Both the position numbers and the translations under genes were made by a program. The notes beneath the pieces are model-generated. The model had not been told where the DNA came from. It was given only the letters and a program-made list of their open reading frames with translations, and searched no databases. From assembly GCA_937873175.1 (NCBI GenBank), contig CALMVT010000088.1, forward strand, positions 1 to 49,079: DNA of 49,079 nucleotides, written 5' to 3'. The stretch comes from an uncultured Acetobacteraceae bacterium (GTDB lineage Bacteria; Pseudomonadota; Alphaproteobacteria; Acetobacterales; Acetobacteraceae). Below are positions 35,426-45,351 of this stretch, one piece after another; positions within the stretch are counted from its first letter, which is position 1, and each line of letters begins with the position of its first letter.

Positions 35426-35824
35426 ATGGCCATGTTCAGAACCGTCGCCGCGCTGCTCCTGGCAGCAGGCGCCGCCAACGCACAGCAGCCCCCGCCGGAG
35501 GCGGTCGTCACGCCCTTGATAACCAAGACGCTGGCCGATTATCCGGGCAAGGAGGTGTTGGTGCTCACGGTCGATTATCCGCCGGGCGCGGTGGACCCCG
35601 TGCATCGCCACGATGCGCATGCCTTCATTTACGTGCTGGAAGGCTCGATCGTGATGGGCATGCGCGGCGGCCAACCGGTCACGCTGACGCCGGGCCAGAC
35701 CTTCTACGAAGATCCCGACGGCGTGCATACCATCGGGCACAACGCCAGCGAAACGGAGGCGGCCAAGTTCCTGGTCGTCTTGTTGAAGAACAGCGGCGAT
35801 CCCGTCCTCAAACCGGCGCAATGA
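35426..35824 (+). CDS. Periplasmic cupin-domain protein
   Basis: 132 residues from ATG 35426; GGGGA lies 9 bases upstream and a signal peptide follows (MAMFRTVAALLLAAGAANA, cut before QQ). ATG 35393, overlapping the NmrA stop, would add 11 residues. The single cupin has motif 1 GAVDPVHRHDAHAFIYVLEG (G-x5-H-x-H-x4-E pattern variant with HRHDAH) and motif 2 PGQTFYEDPDGVHTIGHNAS. Metal binding is likely through His residues. Similar cupins travel with NmrA-like or quinone genes in alphaproteobacteria. The exact reaction is unknown. Confidence 0.88.
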   Translation: MAMFRTVAALLLAAGAANAQQPPPEAVVTPLITKTLADYPGKEVLVLTVDYPPGAVDPVHRHDAHAFIYVLEGSIVMGMRGGQPVTLTPGQTFYEDPDGVHTIGHNASETEAAKFLVVLLKNSGDPVLKPAQ

Positions 35825-35980
35825 CGCCGGCACGGCGCGAAACGCGGCTGGCCGCGCTGAGCATCATTCTGCAGATCGTGTTCACGCGCGGTCAGCCGTT
35901 GTCATGTTTCGGGAAGAACGCGGTGTGGTAAACATCGGCGATGTGGCACACCAGTTCATCCGGGCGGGAATGCAACGGAC

Positions 35981-37171
35981 ATGACGGACGCGCTTCTGAC
36001 GATCAATGCGGGGTCATCGAGCATGAAGTTCGCCCTGTTCGAGATCGCGCCGGCGGGCGACCCCCGCCTGCTCAGTCACGGGCAGATCGAGGGGCTTGGC
36101 ACCGCGCCGCATTTCCTGGCGCGCGACCGGGCGGGCGCGGTCCTCGCGGAGCGCCGCTGGAGCGAAGGCGCGGCCGTCACCCACGAGGCGGCTTTCACCG
36201 AACTCCTGCGCTGGATCGACGCGCACCTCTACGGCGCGCGCGTGGTCGCGGCCGGGCATCGGGTGGTGCACGGCGGACGCCGGCTCGCGGCGCCGGCCCG
36301 GATCACCGGGGACACCATGGCAGAGCTGGACAGCCTGGTCCCGCTTGCGCCGCTGCACCAGCCGCACAGCCTCAGCGCGATCCGGGCGATATCGGCGCTC
36401 CGCCCGGCGCTGCCGCAGGTCGCCTGCTTCGACACGGCGTTCCACCGGACCATGGGCGCGGCGGCGCGGCATGTCGCGCTGCCCCGCGCGCTGACCGAGG
36501 ACGGGATCGAGCGCTACGGCTTCCATGGGTTGTCCTACGAGTACATCGCCTCCCGGCTTCCGGACACGGCGCCCGCCTTGGCATTCGGCAAGGTGGTCGT
36601 GGCGCATCTCGGCAACGGCGCCAGCCTGTGCGCGCTTCATGCGGGCCGGAGCGTGGACACCACGATGGGCTTCACCGCCCTGGACGGCCTGGTGATGGGC
36701 ACGCGCTGCGGCGCGCTGGACCCGGGCGTCGTGCTGTATCTGATGCAGGCGCGCGGCATGGCCGTGGATGCGGTGGAGCACCTGCTTTACTCGGAGTCCG
36801 GCCTGCTCGGCGTGTCCGGCGTCAGCGGTGACATGCGGGCGCTGATGGACAGCCGCGACCCGCGCGCCGCGGAAGCGATCGAGCTGTTCGCCTTCCGCGT
36901 CGCCCGCGAAGCCGGCGCCATGGCGATGACGCTCGGCGGGCTGGACGGCGTGGTGTTCACCGCGGGCATCGGCGAGCACGTCGCGCCCGTGCGGCGCCGG
37001 GTTTGCGAGCGCCTGGCCTGGCTGGGCGTCGCGATCGACGACGCGGCGAACGGGCGCGGCGACGCCTGCATCAGCCAGCCCGGCAGCCGGGTCGCGGCGT
37101 GGGTGATCCCGACAAACGAGGAACTGATGATCGCCCGGCACACCCTGACCGTCATCAACACCCTTGCATGA
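35981..37171 (+). CDS. ackA: Acetate kinase
   Basis: 396 residues, full length for the family. Motifs in order: [18 protein letters not shown] (ATP-site NxGSSS), [32 protein letters not shown] (acetate pocket), [35 protein letters not shown] and [34 protein letters not shown], and [10 protein letters not shown] at the end. It converts acetyl-phosphate and ADP to acetate and ATP. xfp starts 22 bases after its stop; there is no phosphotransacetylase gene beside it. So in this pair the acetyl-phosphate comes from phosphoketolase, giving a substrate-level ATP. Cytosolic. Confidence 0.97.
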   Translation: MTDALLTINAGSSSMKFALFEIAPAGDPRLLSHGQIEGLGTAPHFLARDRAGAVLAERRWSEGAAVTHEAAFTELLRWIDAHLYGARVVAAGHRVVHGGRRLAAPARITGDTMAELDSLVPLAPLHQPHSLSAIRAISALRPALPQVACFDTAFHRTMGAAARHVALPRALTEDGIERYGFHGLSYEYIASRLPDTAPALAFGKVVVAHLGNGASLCALHAGRSVDTTMGFTALDGLVMGTRCGALDPGVVLYLMQARGMAVDAVEHLLYSESGLLGVSGVSGDMRALMDSRDPRAAEAIELFAFRVAREAGAMAMTLGGLDGVVFTAGIGEHVAPVRRRVCERLAWLGVAIDDAANGRGDACISQPGSRVAAWVIPTNEELMIARHTLTVINTLA

Positions 37172-37193
37172 CCCGGCAACAGGAGACACAGCC

Positions 37194-39587
37194 ATGAACG
37201 AGCAGAGCATGAGCGCCGGAGGCGGCCAGGCGGTCTCGGACGACGAGGTCCGGCGCATGAACGCCTACTGGCGGGCGGCCAACTACCTGTCGGTGGGCCA
37301 GATCTACCTGATGGACAACCCGCTGCTGCGGGAGCCGCTTGAGCCGCAGCACGTCAAGCCCCGCCTGCTCGGCCATTGGGGCACCACGCCCGGCCTCAAC
37401 TTCATCTATGTGCACCTGAACCGGGTCATCAAGCGCGACGGCCTCAATGTCATCTATGTCGCCGGCCCCGGCCATGGCGGTCCCGGCCTGGTCGCCAACA
37501 CTTACCTTGAGGGCACCTACAGCGAGGTTTACCAGGCCGTCCCGCAAACCGAGGCGGGGATGAAGCAGCTGTTCACCCAATTCTCCTTCCCGGGCGGCAT
37601 TCCAAGCCATGTCGCCCCGGAAACCCCGGGGTCGATCCACGAAGGGGGCGAACTGGGCTACTCGCTGCTGCACGCTTATGGCGCGGTGTATGACAACCCG
37701 GACCTGCTGGCCTGCTGCGTGGTCGGCGACGGGGAAGCGGAAACCGGGCCTTTGGCCGCGAGCTGGCACTCCAACAAGTTCCTGAATCCGGCGCGCGACG
37801 GCGCGGTGCTGCCGATCCTGCACCTCAACGGCTACAAGATCGCCGGGCCGACCGTGCTGGCGCGCATCGACGAAAACGAGCTGGAAGCGCTGCTGACGGG
37901 ATACGGCTACAAGCCTCACGTCGTGGCCGGCGACGATCCCGAGGCGATGCACCGCCTGATGGCCGCCACGCTGGACACCGTGCTGGCGGAGATCCGCGCC
38001 ATCCAGGACCGCGCGCGCTCCCGTGGCGACACGGCGCGCCCGCACTGGCCGATGATCGTGCTGCGGTCGCCAAAGGGCTGGACCGGGCCGAAAACGGTGG
38101 ACGGCAAGCCCGTCGAGGGCACGTTCCGTGCGCATCAGGTGCCCTTTGCCGAGGTTCGGGGCAACCCCGGGCACCTCAAGCTGCTGCAAGACTGGATGCG
38201 GAGCTACCGGCCGGAGGAACTGTTCGACGCGGACGGGCGCCTCCGGCCCGAGCTGGCAGCCTTGGCGCCGGAAGGCGCGCGGCGCATGGGCGCCAACCCG
38301 CACGCGAACGGCGGCCTGCTGCTGCGCGACCTGGTCCTGCCGGACTTCCGCGACCACGCGGTGGCCGTGCCGGCGCCGGGCGGCGTGGACGCAGAGGCCA
38401 CCCGCGTCCTGGGCCTGTTCCTGCGCGACATCATGGCCGCCAACGCCGCCTACAACAACTTCCGCGTGTTTGGCCCGGACGAGACCGCCTCGAACCGCCT
38501 GGGCGCGCTGTTCGAGGTCACCGGCCGCACGTCGGAGGCCACGATCCTGGAGGGCGACGACCACGTGTCTCGCGATGGCCGGGTGATGGAGGTGCTGAGC
38601 GAGCACCTGTGCCAGGGCTGGCTGGAAGGCTACCTGCTGACCGGGCGGCACGGCTTCTTCTCGTGCTACGAAGCGTTCATCCACATCGTTGATTCGATGT
38701 TCAACCAGCATGCCAAGTGGCTGAAGGTCACCCGGCACATCCCGTGGCGCCGCCCGATCGCCTCGCTGAACTACCTGCTCACCAGCCATGTCTGGCGCCA
38801 GGACCATAACGGGTTCAGCCACCAGGACCCGGGCTTCATCGACCACGTGATGAACAAGAAGGCCGACATCGTGCGGGTTTACCTGCCGCCGGACGCCAAC
38901 ACGCTGCTGTCGGTCGCCGACCATTGCCTGCGCAGCCGCAACTACGTGAACGTGATCGTTGCGGGCAAGCAGCCGGCGCCGCAATGGCTGGACATGGAGG
39001 CGGCGGTCCGCCACTGCACGGTGGGCGGCGGCATCTGGACCTGGGCCAGCAACGACGCGGGCGCCGAGCCGGACGTGGTGATGGGCTGCGCCGGCGACGT
39101 GCCGACTCTGGAAACGCTGGCGGCGGTGGACCTGCTGCGCACCCACTTGCCGGAGCTGCGCATCCGGGTGGTGAACGTCGTGGACCTGATGTGCCTGCAG
39201 CCGAAGTCGGCCCACCCGCACGGCCTGTCCGATTTCGAGTTCGATTCAATGTTCACGGCGGGCACGCCGGTGATCTTCGCCTATCACGGCTATCCTTGGC
39301 TGATCCACCGGCTGACGTATCGCCGGGCCAACCACGACAACTTCCATGTGCGCGGCTTCAACGAGGAGGGCACCACGACCACGCCGTTCGACATGACGGT
39401 GCTGAACGGCCTCGACCGGTTCCACCTCGCGATGGACGTAATCGAGCGGGTACCCCGGCTGATGAACGTGGCGGCGCACCTGCAGCAGCACCTGCGCGAC
39501 AAGCTGGTCGAGCACCGCCACTACGTGCAGACCTATGGCGAGGACCTGCCCGAGGTCCGCGACTGGCGGTGGCCGAGCCGAGAATAG
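37194..39587 (+). CDS. xfp: Phosphoketolase (xylulose-5-P/fructose-6-P)
   Basis: 797 residues from ATG 37194 with AGGAGA upstream. N-terminal TPP domain: [77 protein letters not shown], then [20 protein letters not shown], the thiamine-diphosphate motif. The middle part has [20 protein letters not shown], and the third domain runs to [20 protein letters not shown]. It splits xylulose-5-P (and in many members fructose-6-P) with phosphate to acetyl-phosphate plus glyceraldehyde-3-P or erythrose-4-P. Co-transcribed with ackA. It is a carbon-saving bypass well known from acetic acid bacteria and bifidobacteria. Substrate preference cannot be read from sequence. Confidence 0.97.
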   Translation: MNEQSMSAGGGQAVSDDEVRRMNAYWRAANYLSVGQIYLMDNPLLREPLEPQHVKPRLLGHWGTTPGLNFIYVHLNRVIKRDGLNVIYVAGPGHGGPGLVANTYLEGTYSEVYQAVPQTEAGMKQLFTQFSFPGGIPSHVAPETPGSIHEGGELGYSLLHAYGAVYDNPDLLACCVVGDGEAETGPLAASWHSNKFLNPARDGAVLPILHLNGYKIAGPTVLARIDENELEALLTGYGYKPHVVAGDDPEAMHRLMAATLDTVLAEIRAIQDRARSRGDTARPHWPMIVLRSPKGWTGPKTVDGKPVEGTFRAHQVPFAEVRGNPGHLKLLQDWMRSYRPEELFDADGRLRPELAALAPEGARRMGANPHANGGLLLRDLVLPDFRDHAVAVPAPGGVDAEATRVLGLFLRDIMAANAAYNNFRVFGPDETASNRLGALFEVTGRTSEATILEGDDHVSRDGRVMEVLSEHLCQGWLEGYLLTGRHGFFSCYEAFIHIVDSMFNQHAKWLKVTRHIPWRRPIASLNYLLTSHVWRQDHNGFSHQDPGFIDHVMNKKADIVRVYLPPDANTLLSVADHCLRSRNYVNVIVAGKQPAPQWLDMEAAVRHCTVGGGIWTWASNDAGAEPDVVMGCAGDVPTLETLAAVDLLRTHLPELRIRVVNVVDLMCLQPKSAHPHGLSDFEFDSMFTAGTPVIFAYHGYPWLIHRLTYRRANHDNFHVRGFNEEGTTTTPFDMTVLNGLDRFHLAMDVIERVPRLMNVAAHLQQHLRDKLVEHRHYVQTYGEDLPEVRDWRWPSRE

Positions 39588-39618
39588 CCGCAGGGCGCCG
39601 CGGCGCTCAGCCGGGCGT

Positions 39619-40691
<1,073 letters not shown>

Positions 40692-40695
<4 letters not shown>

Positions 40696-42242
40696 CGGCC
40701 GGCGACGCGCTTCGATTGGGCATGGAGCAACCAGGTGAGCGGCAACGCGAACAGCACCATGATGGCCGCATAGGGTGCCGCGGCGGCATAGTCGATCTCG
40801 GCGCTGTAGGACCAGAACATGGTGGCCAGCGTTTGCGTGCCGTTCGGCGCCAGCATCATCGTCGCGGTCAGCTCGTTGGTGATGCCGAGCGAAACCAGCG
40901 CCAAGCCCGCCGCCGCGCCCGGCGCCCCCAGCCGAATGGTGGTCGCCCACAACGCCCGGCCTGGCGGGCGTCCAAGGGCGGCGGCGGCCTGCTCCAATTC
41001 AACAGGAGCCTGGGCGATGCTGGCGCGCAGGCTGAGCATCGCGCGCGGCAGGAACAGCAGGGCGTAGGCGAGGAGGATGGTGACAATTGTTTGGTAGATC
41101 GGCATCGCGACGCGCACGGTGACCGTTACCAGCGCCAAGGCCACCACCACGCCGGGCAAGGACCCGACGACGTAGTTTTCCGCTTCCACGGCCCGCTGCA
41201 GCCGTCCCGGGGCGCGCACCGACAGCCAGGCCATCGGGATGGACGCCAGGGTGGTCAGCACCCCGCCCGCGGTCGCGAGCAGCAGCGTTTGGCCAAGTGC
41301 GGGGCCGATCTCGCTGGCCCGCCACACCCCCGCGCCGCCCCGGACCAGCCAGCGGGCCAGGGTCACCAGCGGCACGCCCAGCGTGACCGCCGCGACCAGG
41401 GCCGGCAACAGCAGGCAGGCGGTCGTGGCCCTGCCCAGGCGGAACCGTGCGGGCGCACGCGCCGCGCCGCTGCCGACCCGGGCATAACGCGCGCCGCCCC
41501 GCACCCAGGTTTCCAGTGCAAGCAGGCCGAGGCAGCACGCCACCAGGACGCCGGCCAGCATGTTGGCCGCGGGTCCGTTGTAGGACGACTGGAACTGGTC
41601 AACGATGGCCGTGGTGAAGGTGTCGAAGCGGACCATGCCGTACAGGCCGTACTCAGCCAGCAGGTGCAGCCCGACCAGCAGCGAGCCGCCGCAGATCGCC
41701 AGCCGGAGCTGCGGCAGCACCACGCGCCCGAACACGCGCCACGGCGGCAGGCCCAGCGACGCCGCGGCGTCTTCAAGGGCCGGATCAAGCCTGCGCATCG
41801 CGGCTGCGATGGGAAGGTAGAGAAACGCAAAGTAGGCGGCGACCGAGATCAGCACGCCGGCCGGCAAGCCGTGCAGGCCGGGAACCAGCGTGGTCCAGGC
41901 ATAGCTGTGCACGAACGCCGGCACCGACAGCGGCGCCACGGCGAGCCAGGCCCAAAGGCGCGACCCCGGCAGGTCGCTCCGCTCCGTCAACCAGGCGAGC
42001 GCGACCGCCAGGCCGATGCAGAGCGGCACGGTGCACGCGACCAGCAGAACCGTGTTGAGCAGCAGCTCGCCGACCCGCGGGCGGAATACAAGGGCGGCCA
42101 CCGTCGGCCACCCCGTCTGCACCGTGACAACAGCCACGAAGCCCAGCGGGACGAGGCTGAACAGCGAGACCAGGGCGGCCGCAACCGTGATCGCGGTGCC
42201 CGGGACCGTCCAGATGCCGCGCGGCGATGGTGTTGAACGCAT
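40692..42242 (-). CDS. fbpB: Fe3+ ABC importer permease (FbpB type, fused double permease)
   Basis: 516 residues from ATG 42242, the start that puts about twelve helices right after a short cytosolic leader; the ribosome site is weak (CCGAG adjacent). Two BPD_transp_1 halves in one chain: the first with [20 protein letters not shown] then [14 protein letters not shown], the second with [20 protein letters not shown] and [20 protein letters not shown], i.e. two EAA loops for the ATPase. The FbpB type of ferric importer has this single-chain layout. It lies between the binding protein gene (47 bases upstream) and the ATPase gene (overlap). It moves Fe3+ delivered by FbpA across the inner membrane. 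Confidence 0.92.
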
Positions 42243-42289
42243 CTCGGATGCTTGCGTGGCCAGCCGTGAAGTACCGGCTAGCCGCTTCC

Positions 42290-43324
42290 TTACAGCAGCC
42301 CGGCCCGCGTCATCAGCTCCGTCACCTTCTTGCTGTTCAGCTTGGCCGCATCCACCTTCGGTGCCTGCAGCTCGGACAGGGGGACCAGCGCCGGGTTGGA
42401 TGCGGCCCCGGTTCCGACCGCATACTCGAAAGAGTCGCCGGCGCGCAGGATGTCCTGGCCGCCCTTGCCGACGATCCATTTCAGGAACGCGAGCGCCTGC
42501 TCCTTGTGCCGGCTCGTGGCCAGCACGCCGCCGCCGGAGATGCTGACAAACGCGCCGGGGTCCTCGCCGCGGAAGTAATGCAGGGCGGCGTTGCCGCTGT
42601 TCTCGCCGGTCTTGGCCTGATCGCCGAAGTAGTAATAATGGTAGATGACCCCGCCATCGGACTGGCCTGCGTTGACTGCCTTCAGCACGGTGCCGTTGCC
42701 GCGGTATGCGACCGAGTTCGCCTTCATGGCCTTGAGCCACGCCAGGGTTGCGGCCTCGCCCTTCAATTCAAGCATCGCGCTGACGATCGCCTGGAAGTCA
42801 GCGCCGGCCGGCGACGCGCCCCAGCGGCCCTTCCAAGCCGGGCCGGCCAGGTCCAGGATCGACGCCGGCAACTGCTCAGGCGCGAGCTTGGCCTTGTTGT
42901 AAACAAACACGGTGCTGCGGGCCGCGATGCCGACCCAATGGCCGCTCGACGGGCGGAACGCGGCGGGCACTCGTTCAAGAAGGTCGGCGGGCAACGGGGC
43001 GAACAGTTCGGCGTTGTCAACCAGCGCCATGGCCGGCGAGTTCTCGGTCAGGAACACGTCGGCCGGCGAGGCCGCGCCCTCCTGGACGATCTGGTTGCCC
43101 AGCTCAGTATCGCTGCCGTTGCGCAGCGTCACCTTGATCCCGGTCTCGCCCGTGAACGCATCCGCCCAAGCCTTGGTCAGGCTGGTATGCTGGGCATTGT
43201 AAACGGTGATGGCCTCGCCGGCTGAGGACGCGGGGGCGCCCTGCGCATGGGCGCGGACGGGACCGCCGACCCAGGCAACGGCCAACGCGAGGAGGCCGAT
43301 GACGGTTGAGAAACGTGGCTTCAT
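42290..43324 (-). CDS. fbpA: Periplasmic Fe3+-binding protein (FbpA type)
   Basis: 344 residues from ATG 43324 (GAGG 5 bases upstream), with a signal peptide ([20 protein letters not shown] then AHA). The mature protein begins [20 protein letters not shown] and has [58 protein letters not shown] and [20 protein letters not shown]; the paired Tyr of the YYY stretch coordinate ferric ion in the family. It is the first gene of fbpABC. A Fur-box-like sequence lies about 75-95 bases upstream, so iron-dependent repression is likely. Confidence 0.93.
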   Translation of the reverse strand: MKPRFSTVIGLLALAVAWVGGPVRAHAQGAPASSAGEAITVYNAQHTSLTKAWADAFTGETGIKVTLRNGSDTELGNQIVQEGAASPADVFLTENSPAMALVDNAELFAPLPADLLERVPAAFRPSSGHWVGIAARSTVFVYNKAKLAPEQLPASILDLAGPAWKGRWGASPAGADFQAIVSAMLELKGEAATLAWLKAMKANSVAYRGNGTVLKAVNAGQSDGGVIYHYYYFGDQAKTGENSGNAALHYFRGEDPGAFVSISGGGVLATSRHKEQALAFLKWIVGKGGQDILRAGDSFEYAVGTGAASNPALVPLSELQAPKVDAAKLNSKKVTELMTRAGLL

Positions 43325-43399
43325 GGGGACCTCGGCGAAGGGAGGGCGAGACCGGATGCACAAGGCAGTCCCGGCACGCCCGTGTCGCCCCTTCGCTAC

Positions 43400-43420
43400 T
43401 GCGTCTCATTCTCACTTGCA
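43400..43420 (-). promoter_or_regulatory. Fur-box-like operator upstream of fbpABC
   Basis: On the coding strand the sequence is TGCAAGTGAGAATGAGACGCA, whose core GTGAGAATGAGA and flanks match the pattern of proteobacterial Fur sites (TGCAAATGAGAATCATT..). The outer three bases of each arm are inverted repeats and some inner bases pair too. It is in the 142-base gap between the aldolase stop and fbpA, where the fbp promoter must be. Binding by Fur rather than Irr or RirA is not decided by this. Confidence 0.5.
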
Positions 43421-43440
43421 AGGCCATCCTACCCAGCCCT

Positions 43441-43458
43441 TGCCGAGCTGAGCCGGCA
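43441..43458 (-). terminator. Hairpin after the aldolase gene
   Basis: TGCCG(a)GC-tga-GCCGGCA folds into a bulged stem 9 bases after the aldolase stop, before the Fur-like site. No T-run follows, so it may be a weak or factor-dependent end, or an mRNA-stabilising hairpin. Confidence 0.3.
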
Positions 43459-43466
43459 TCGTCCCT

Positions 43467-44495
43467 CTATCCCTGCTTCAACACCGCCTCCGTGATGGCG
43501 CTGTCGTTTTCCAGCGGGCGGCTGGGCTTGAGGCCCTGCGCTTGCAGCGTTCCATGGTAGGCTTTCACGGCCTCCTTCGGGCTGATCGTGCCGTTGGCGA
43601 CCTCGCGCATGAACCTGATGATGTCGAGCGGCGAGTCGGCCAGGTTGATCTTGCGTCCGAACAAGGCGAGGCGGGCGCCATGCCGTTCCGCCTGGTGCAG
43701 CAGCTCAAACGTGTCGCGCGTGGTGCCGGCCCCGCCGCCCAGGACGCCCACGACCAGGGACGGATCATAGGCGGCCAGCTCCTCCAGCGCCGCCGGGCCG
43801 TTGAACGGGATCTTCAGGAACTGCGGGCGGTCCGCGCGCATCACGCCCGCGAGCGTGCGCAGGATGTGGTCGTTGACGAACTTCGGCACGTTTGCCGGGT
43901 CAAGGTCGCGCGGCGCGTTCGGGTTGAACACTTCCAGGAAGTAGCGGAAACCGCACGCCGCCGCTTCCTCGCGGAACTCGGCGAAGGCTTGCAAGGAGGC
44001 GAGGTCGGCGTCCAGGTCGTTGTTGAAGGTAACGGAGTAAAGGCCCAAGTCGGTGCCGGTGATCGGCGTGCCTGGCACCGGATGCAGCGCGCCGTGCATG
44101 ACGCGCGGCAGTTTCGCCGTGCGGAACGGGCGGGAAGGGTGGTGCGTGTAGCGCCCGCCGCGCAGCCCGCCCCAGCAATCCGTTGCCTCGTTGGCGCGTA
44201 TGGCGGGCTGCACGGCGCTGCCGCGGAACACGCCCTCCTCGACCATCCGCTCCAGGTTGGAGGCGGACAGCAGCATAATGTCCACGATGTCCTGCTGCAC
44301 GACCGCGGTGATCTGGTCGAGGTAGCTGCGCAGGCGGCGCGGGCCGGGCAGGGGGGTGCCGTCCTTTCCGCGCGGCGGCGCCGGGGTGGTGCAGCCCGAT
44401 CCCATGTCGCCGTCCTTGGCGTCGGCGATGATGAAATCGGATTTCGAGTAATGGCCGGCACGGATGCGTTGCAGCTTCTCGTCAAGGCGCTTCAT
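43467..44495 (-). CDS. DhnA/DeoC-LacD-like class I aldolase, role unknown
   Basis: 342 residues, AGGAAGG before the ATG. A TIM-barrel pattern of the class I aldolase family: SDFIIADAKDGDMGSGCT at the first strand (D-x-x-D-x-D, as in DhnA-type enzymes), FNNDLDADLASLQAFAEFRE, FRYFLEVFNPNAPRDLDP, FLKIPFNGPAALEEL with Lys228 at the place of the Schiff-base lysine, VVGVLGGGAGTTRDTFELLH (phosphate-binding Gly-rich loop) and FGRKINLADSPLDIIRFMRE at the last strand. It resembles sugar-phosphate aldolases such as tagatose-1,6-bisphosphate and fructose-bisphosphate aldolases, but I recognise no characterised close relative. It is third in an operon after a kinase and a dehydrogenase (57 bases from the latter), so it probably cleaves the phosphorylated ketose they make. 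Confidence 0.75.
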   Translation of the reverse strand: MKRLDEKLQRIRAGHYSKSDFIIADAKDGDMGSGCTTPAPPRGKDGTPLPGPRRLRSYLDQITAVVQQDIVDIMLLSASNLERMVEEGVFRGSAVQPAIRANEATDCWGGLRGGRYTHHPSRPFRTAKLPRVMHGALHPVPGTPITGTDLGLYSVTFNNDLDADLASLQAFAEFREEAAACGFRYFLEVFNPNAPRDLDPANVPKFVNDHILRTLAGVMRADRPQFLKIPFNGPAALEELAAYDPSLVVGVLGGGAGTTRDTFELLHQAERHGARLALFGRKINLADSPLDIIRFMREVANGTISPKEAVKAYHGTLQAQGLKPSRPLENDSAITEAVLKQG

Positions 44496-44552
44496 AGGGT
44501 TTGCCTTCCTGTTCTGTCACAGACGGACATGCCGGCCGCACCCGGCGGTGGA

Positions 44553-45323
44553 TCACCAGATGGTGAAGCCGGCGTCGGCCACCACGATGGAGCCGGTCAG
44601 CAGGCTTGATGCCTCGCTGGCAAGGAACAGGATCACCGACGCGACCTCCTCCGGACGCCCGGCGCGTTTCATCGGCGTGTCGCGGAGCCACCCCTGGCCG
44701 ATCTCCTGCCGCAGCGCCGGGCCGGACATCGCCGTGTCGATGTAGCCGGGGGCAACGGCGTTCACCCGCACGCCGCGCGCCGCCCATTCGCCGGCGAGCG
44801 ATCGGGTCAGTTGGTGCACGCCCGCCTTGGCCGCGTTGTAATGCGCCTGGCGCTGCGGCCGGTTGGAGATCAGGCCCGACATCGAGCCAACCGTCACGAT
44901 CGCGCCGCGCCCGCGGTTCAGCATGTGCCGGCCGAAGCCGCGGCAGCACCAGAACACGCCGTTCAGGTCCACATCGACGACCTTGAGCCATGCCGCGTCG
45001 GGCATGTCCTCGCCGCCGGTGTCCGGCCAGGCGATGCCGGCATTGGCCACCAGCACGTCGATGGCGCCGTATCGGGCGTTGAGGTCGTCCGCCACCTGCG
45101 TCACGTCGTCCGGACGGGTCACGTCCAGCGCCACGGTCTCGACCGCATGGCCCAGCCCGGCCATCTCGGCCCGGCCCGCTTCCAGCATCTCCGGCTGCAC
45201 GTCGGAGATGACGACCCGCGCGCCCGCCTCGGCGAGCGCCTGCGCGGCGCACAGCCCAATCCCGCGCCCGCCGCCGGTGATGAATGCCGTTTTGCCGTCC
45301 AGCCGGAATTTCTCGGAATACAT
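44553..45323 (-). CDS. SDR polyol dehydrogenase, galactitol-dehydrogenase-like
   Basis: 256 residues from ATG 45323 (AGGGGA upstream; the longer frame to 45425 overlaps the kinase). Motifs: YSEKFRLDGKTAFITGGGRG then IG (TGxxxGIG 16-23), an acidic residue after strand 2 (VVISDVQ) indicating NAD, NAG at 94-96, GSMSGLISNRPQRQAHYNAA with Ser147, Tyr162 and Lys166, and AGEWAARGVRVNAVAPGYID. The end ..TGSIVVADAGFTIW and the FRLDGK start closely follow Rhodobacter galactitol dehydrogenase, which oxidises galactitol to L-tagatose and accepts other polyols. The role is thus probably oxidation of a sugar alcohol to a ketose. It is 28 bases after the kinase gene and precedes the aldolase gene. Confidence 0.85.
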   Translation of the reverse strand: MYSEKFRLDGKTAFITGGGRGIGLCAAQALAEAGARVVISDVQPEMLEAGRAEMAGLGHAVETVALDVTRPDDVTQVADDLNARYGAIDVLVANAGIAWPDTGGEDMPDAAWLKVVDVDLNGVFWCCRGFGRHMLNRGRGAIVTVGSMSGLISNRPQRQAHYNAAKAGVHQLTRSLAGEWAARGVRVNAVAPGYIDTAMSGPALRQEIGQGWLRDTPMKRAGRPEEVASVILFLASEASSLLTGSIVVADAGFTIW

Positions 45324-45351
45324 GTCGCGATCCCCTGTTTGCCGGCTCGCT

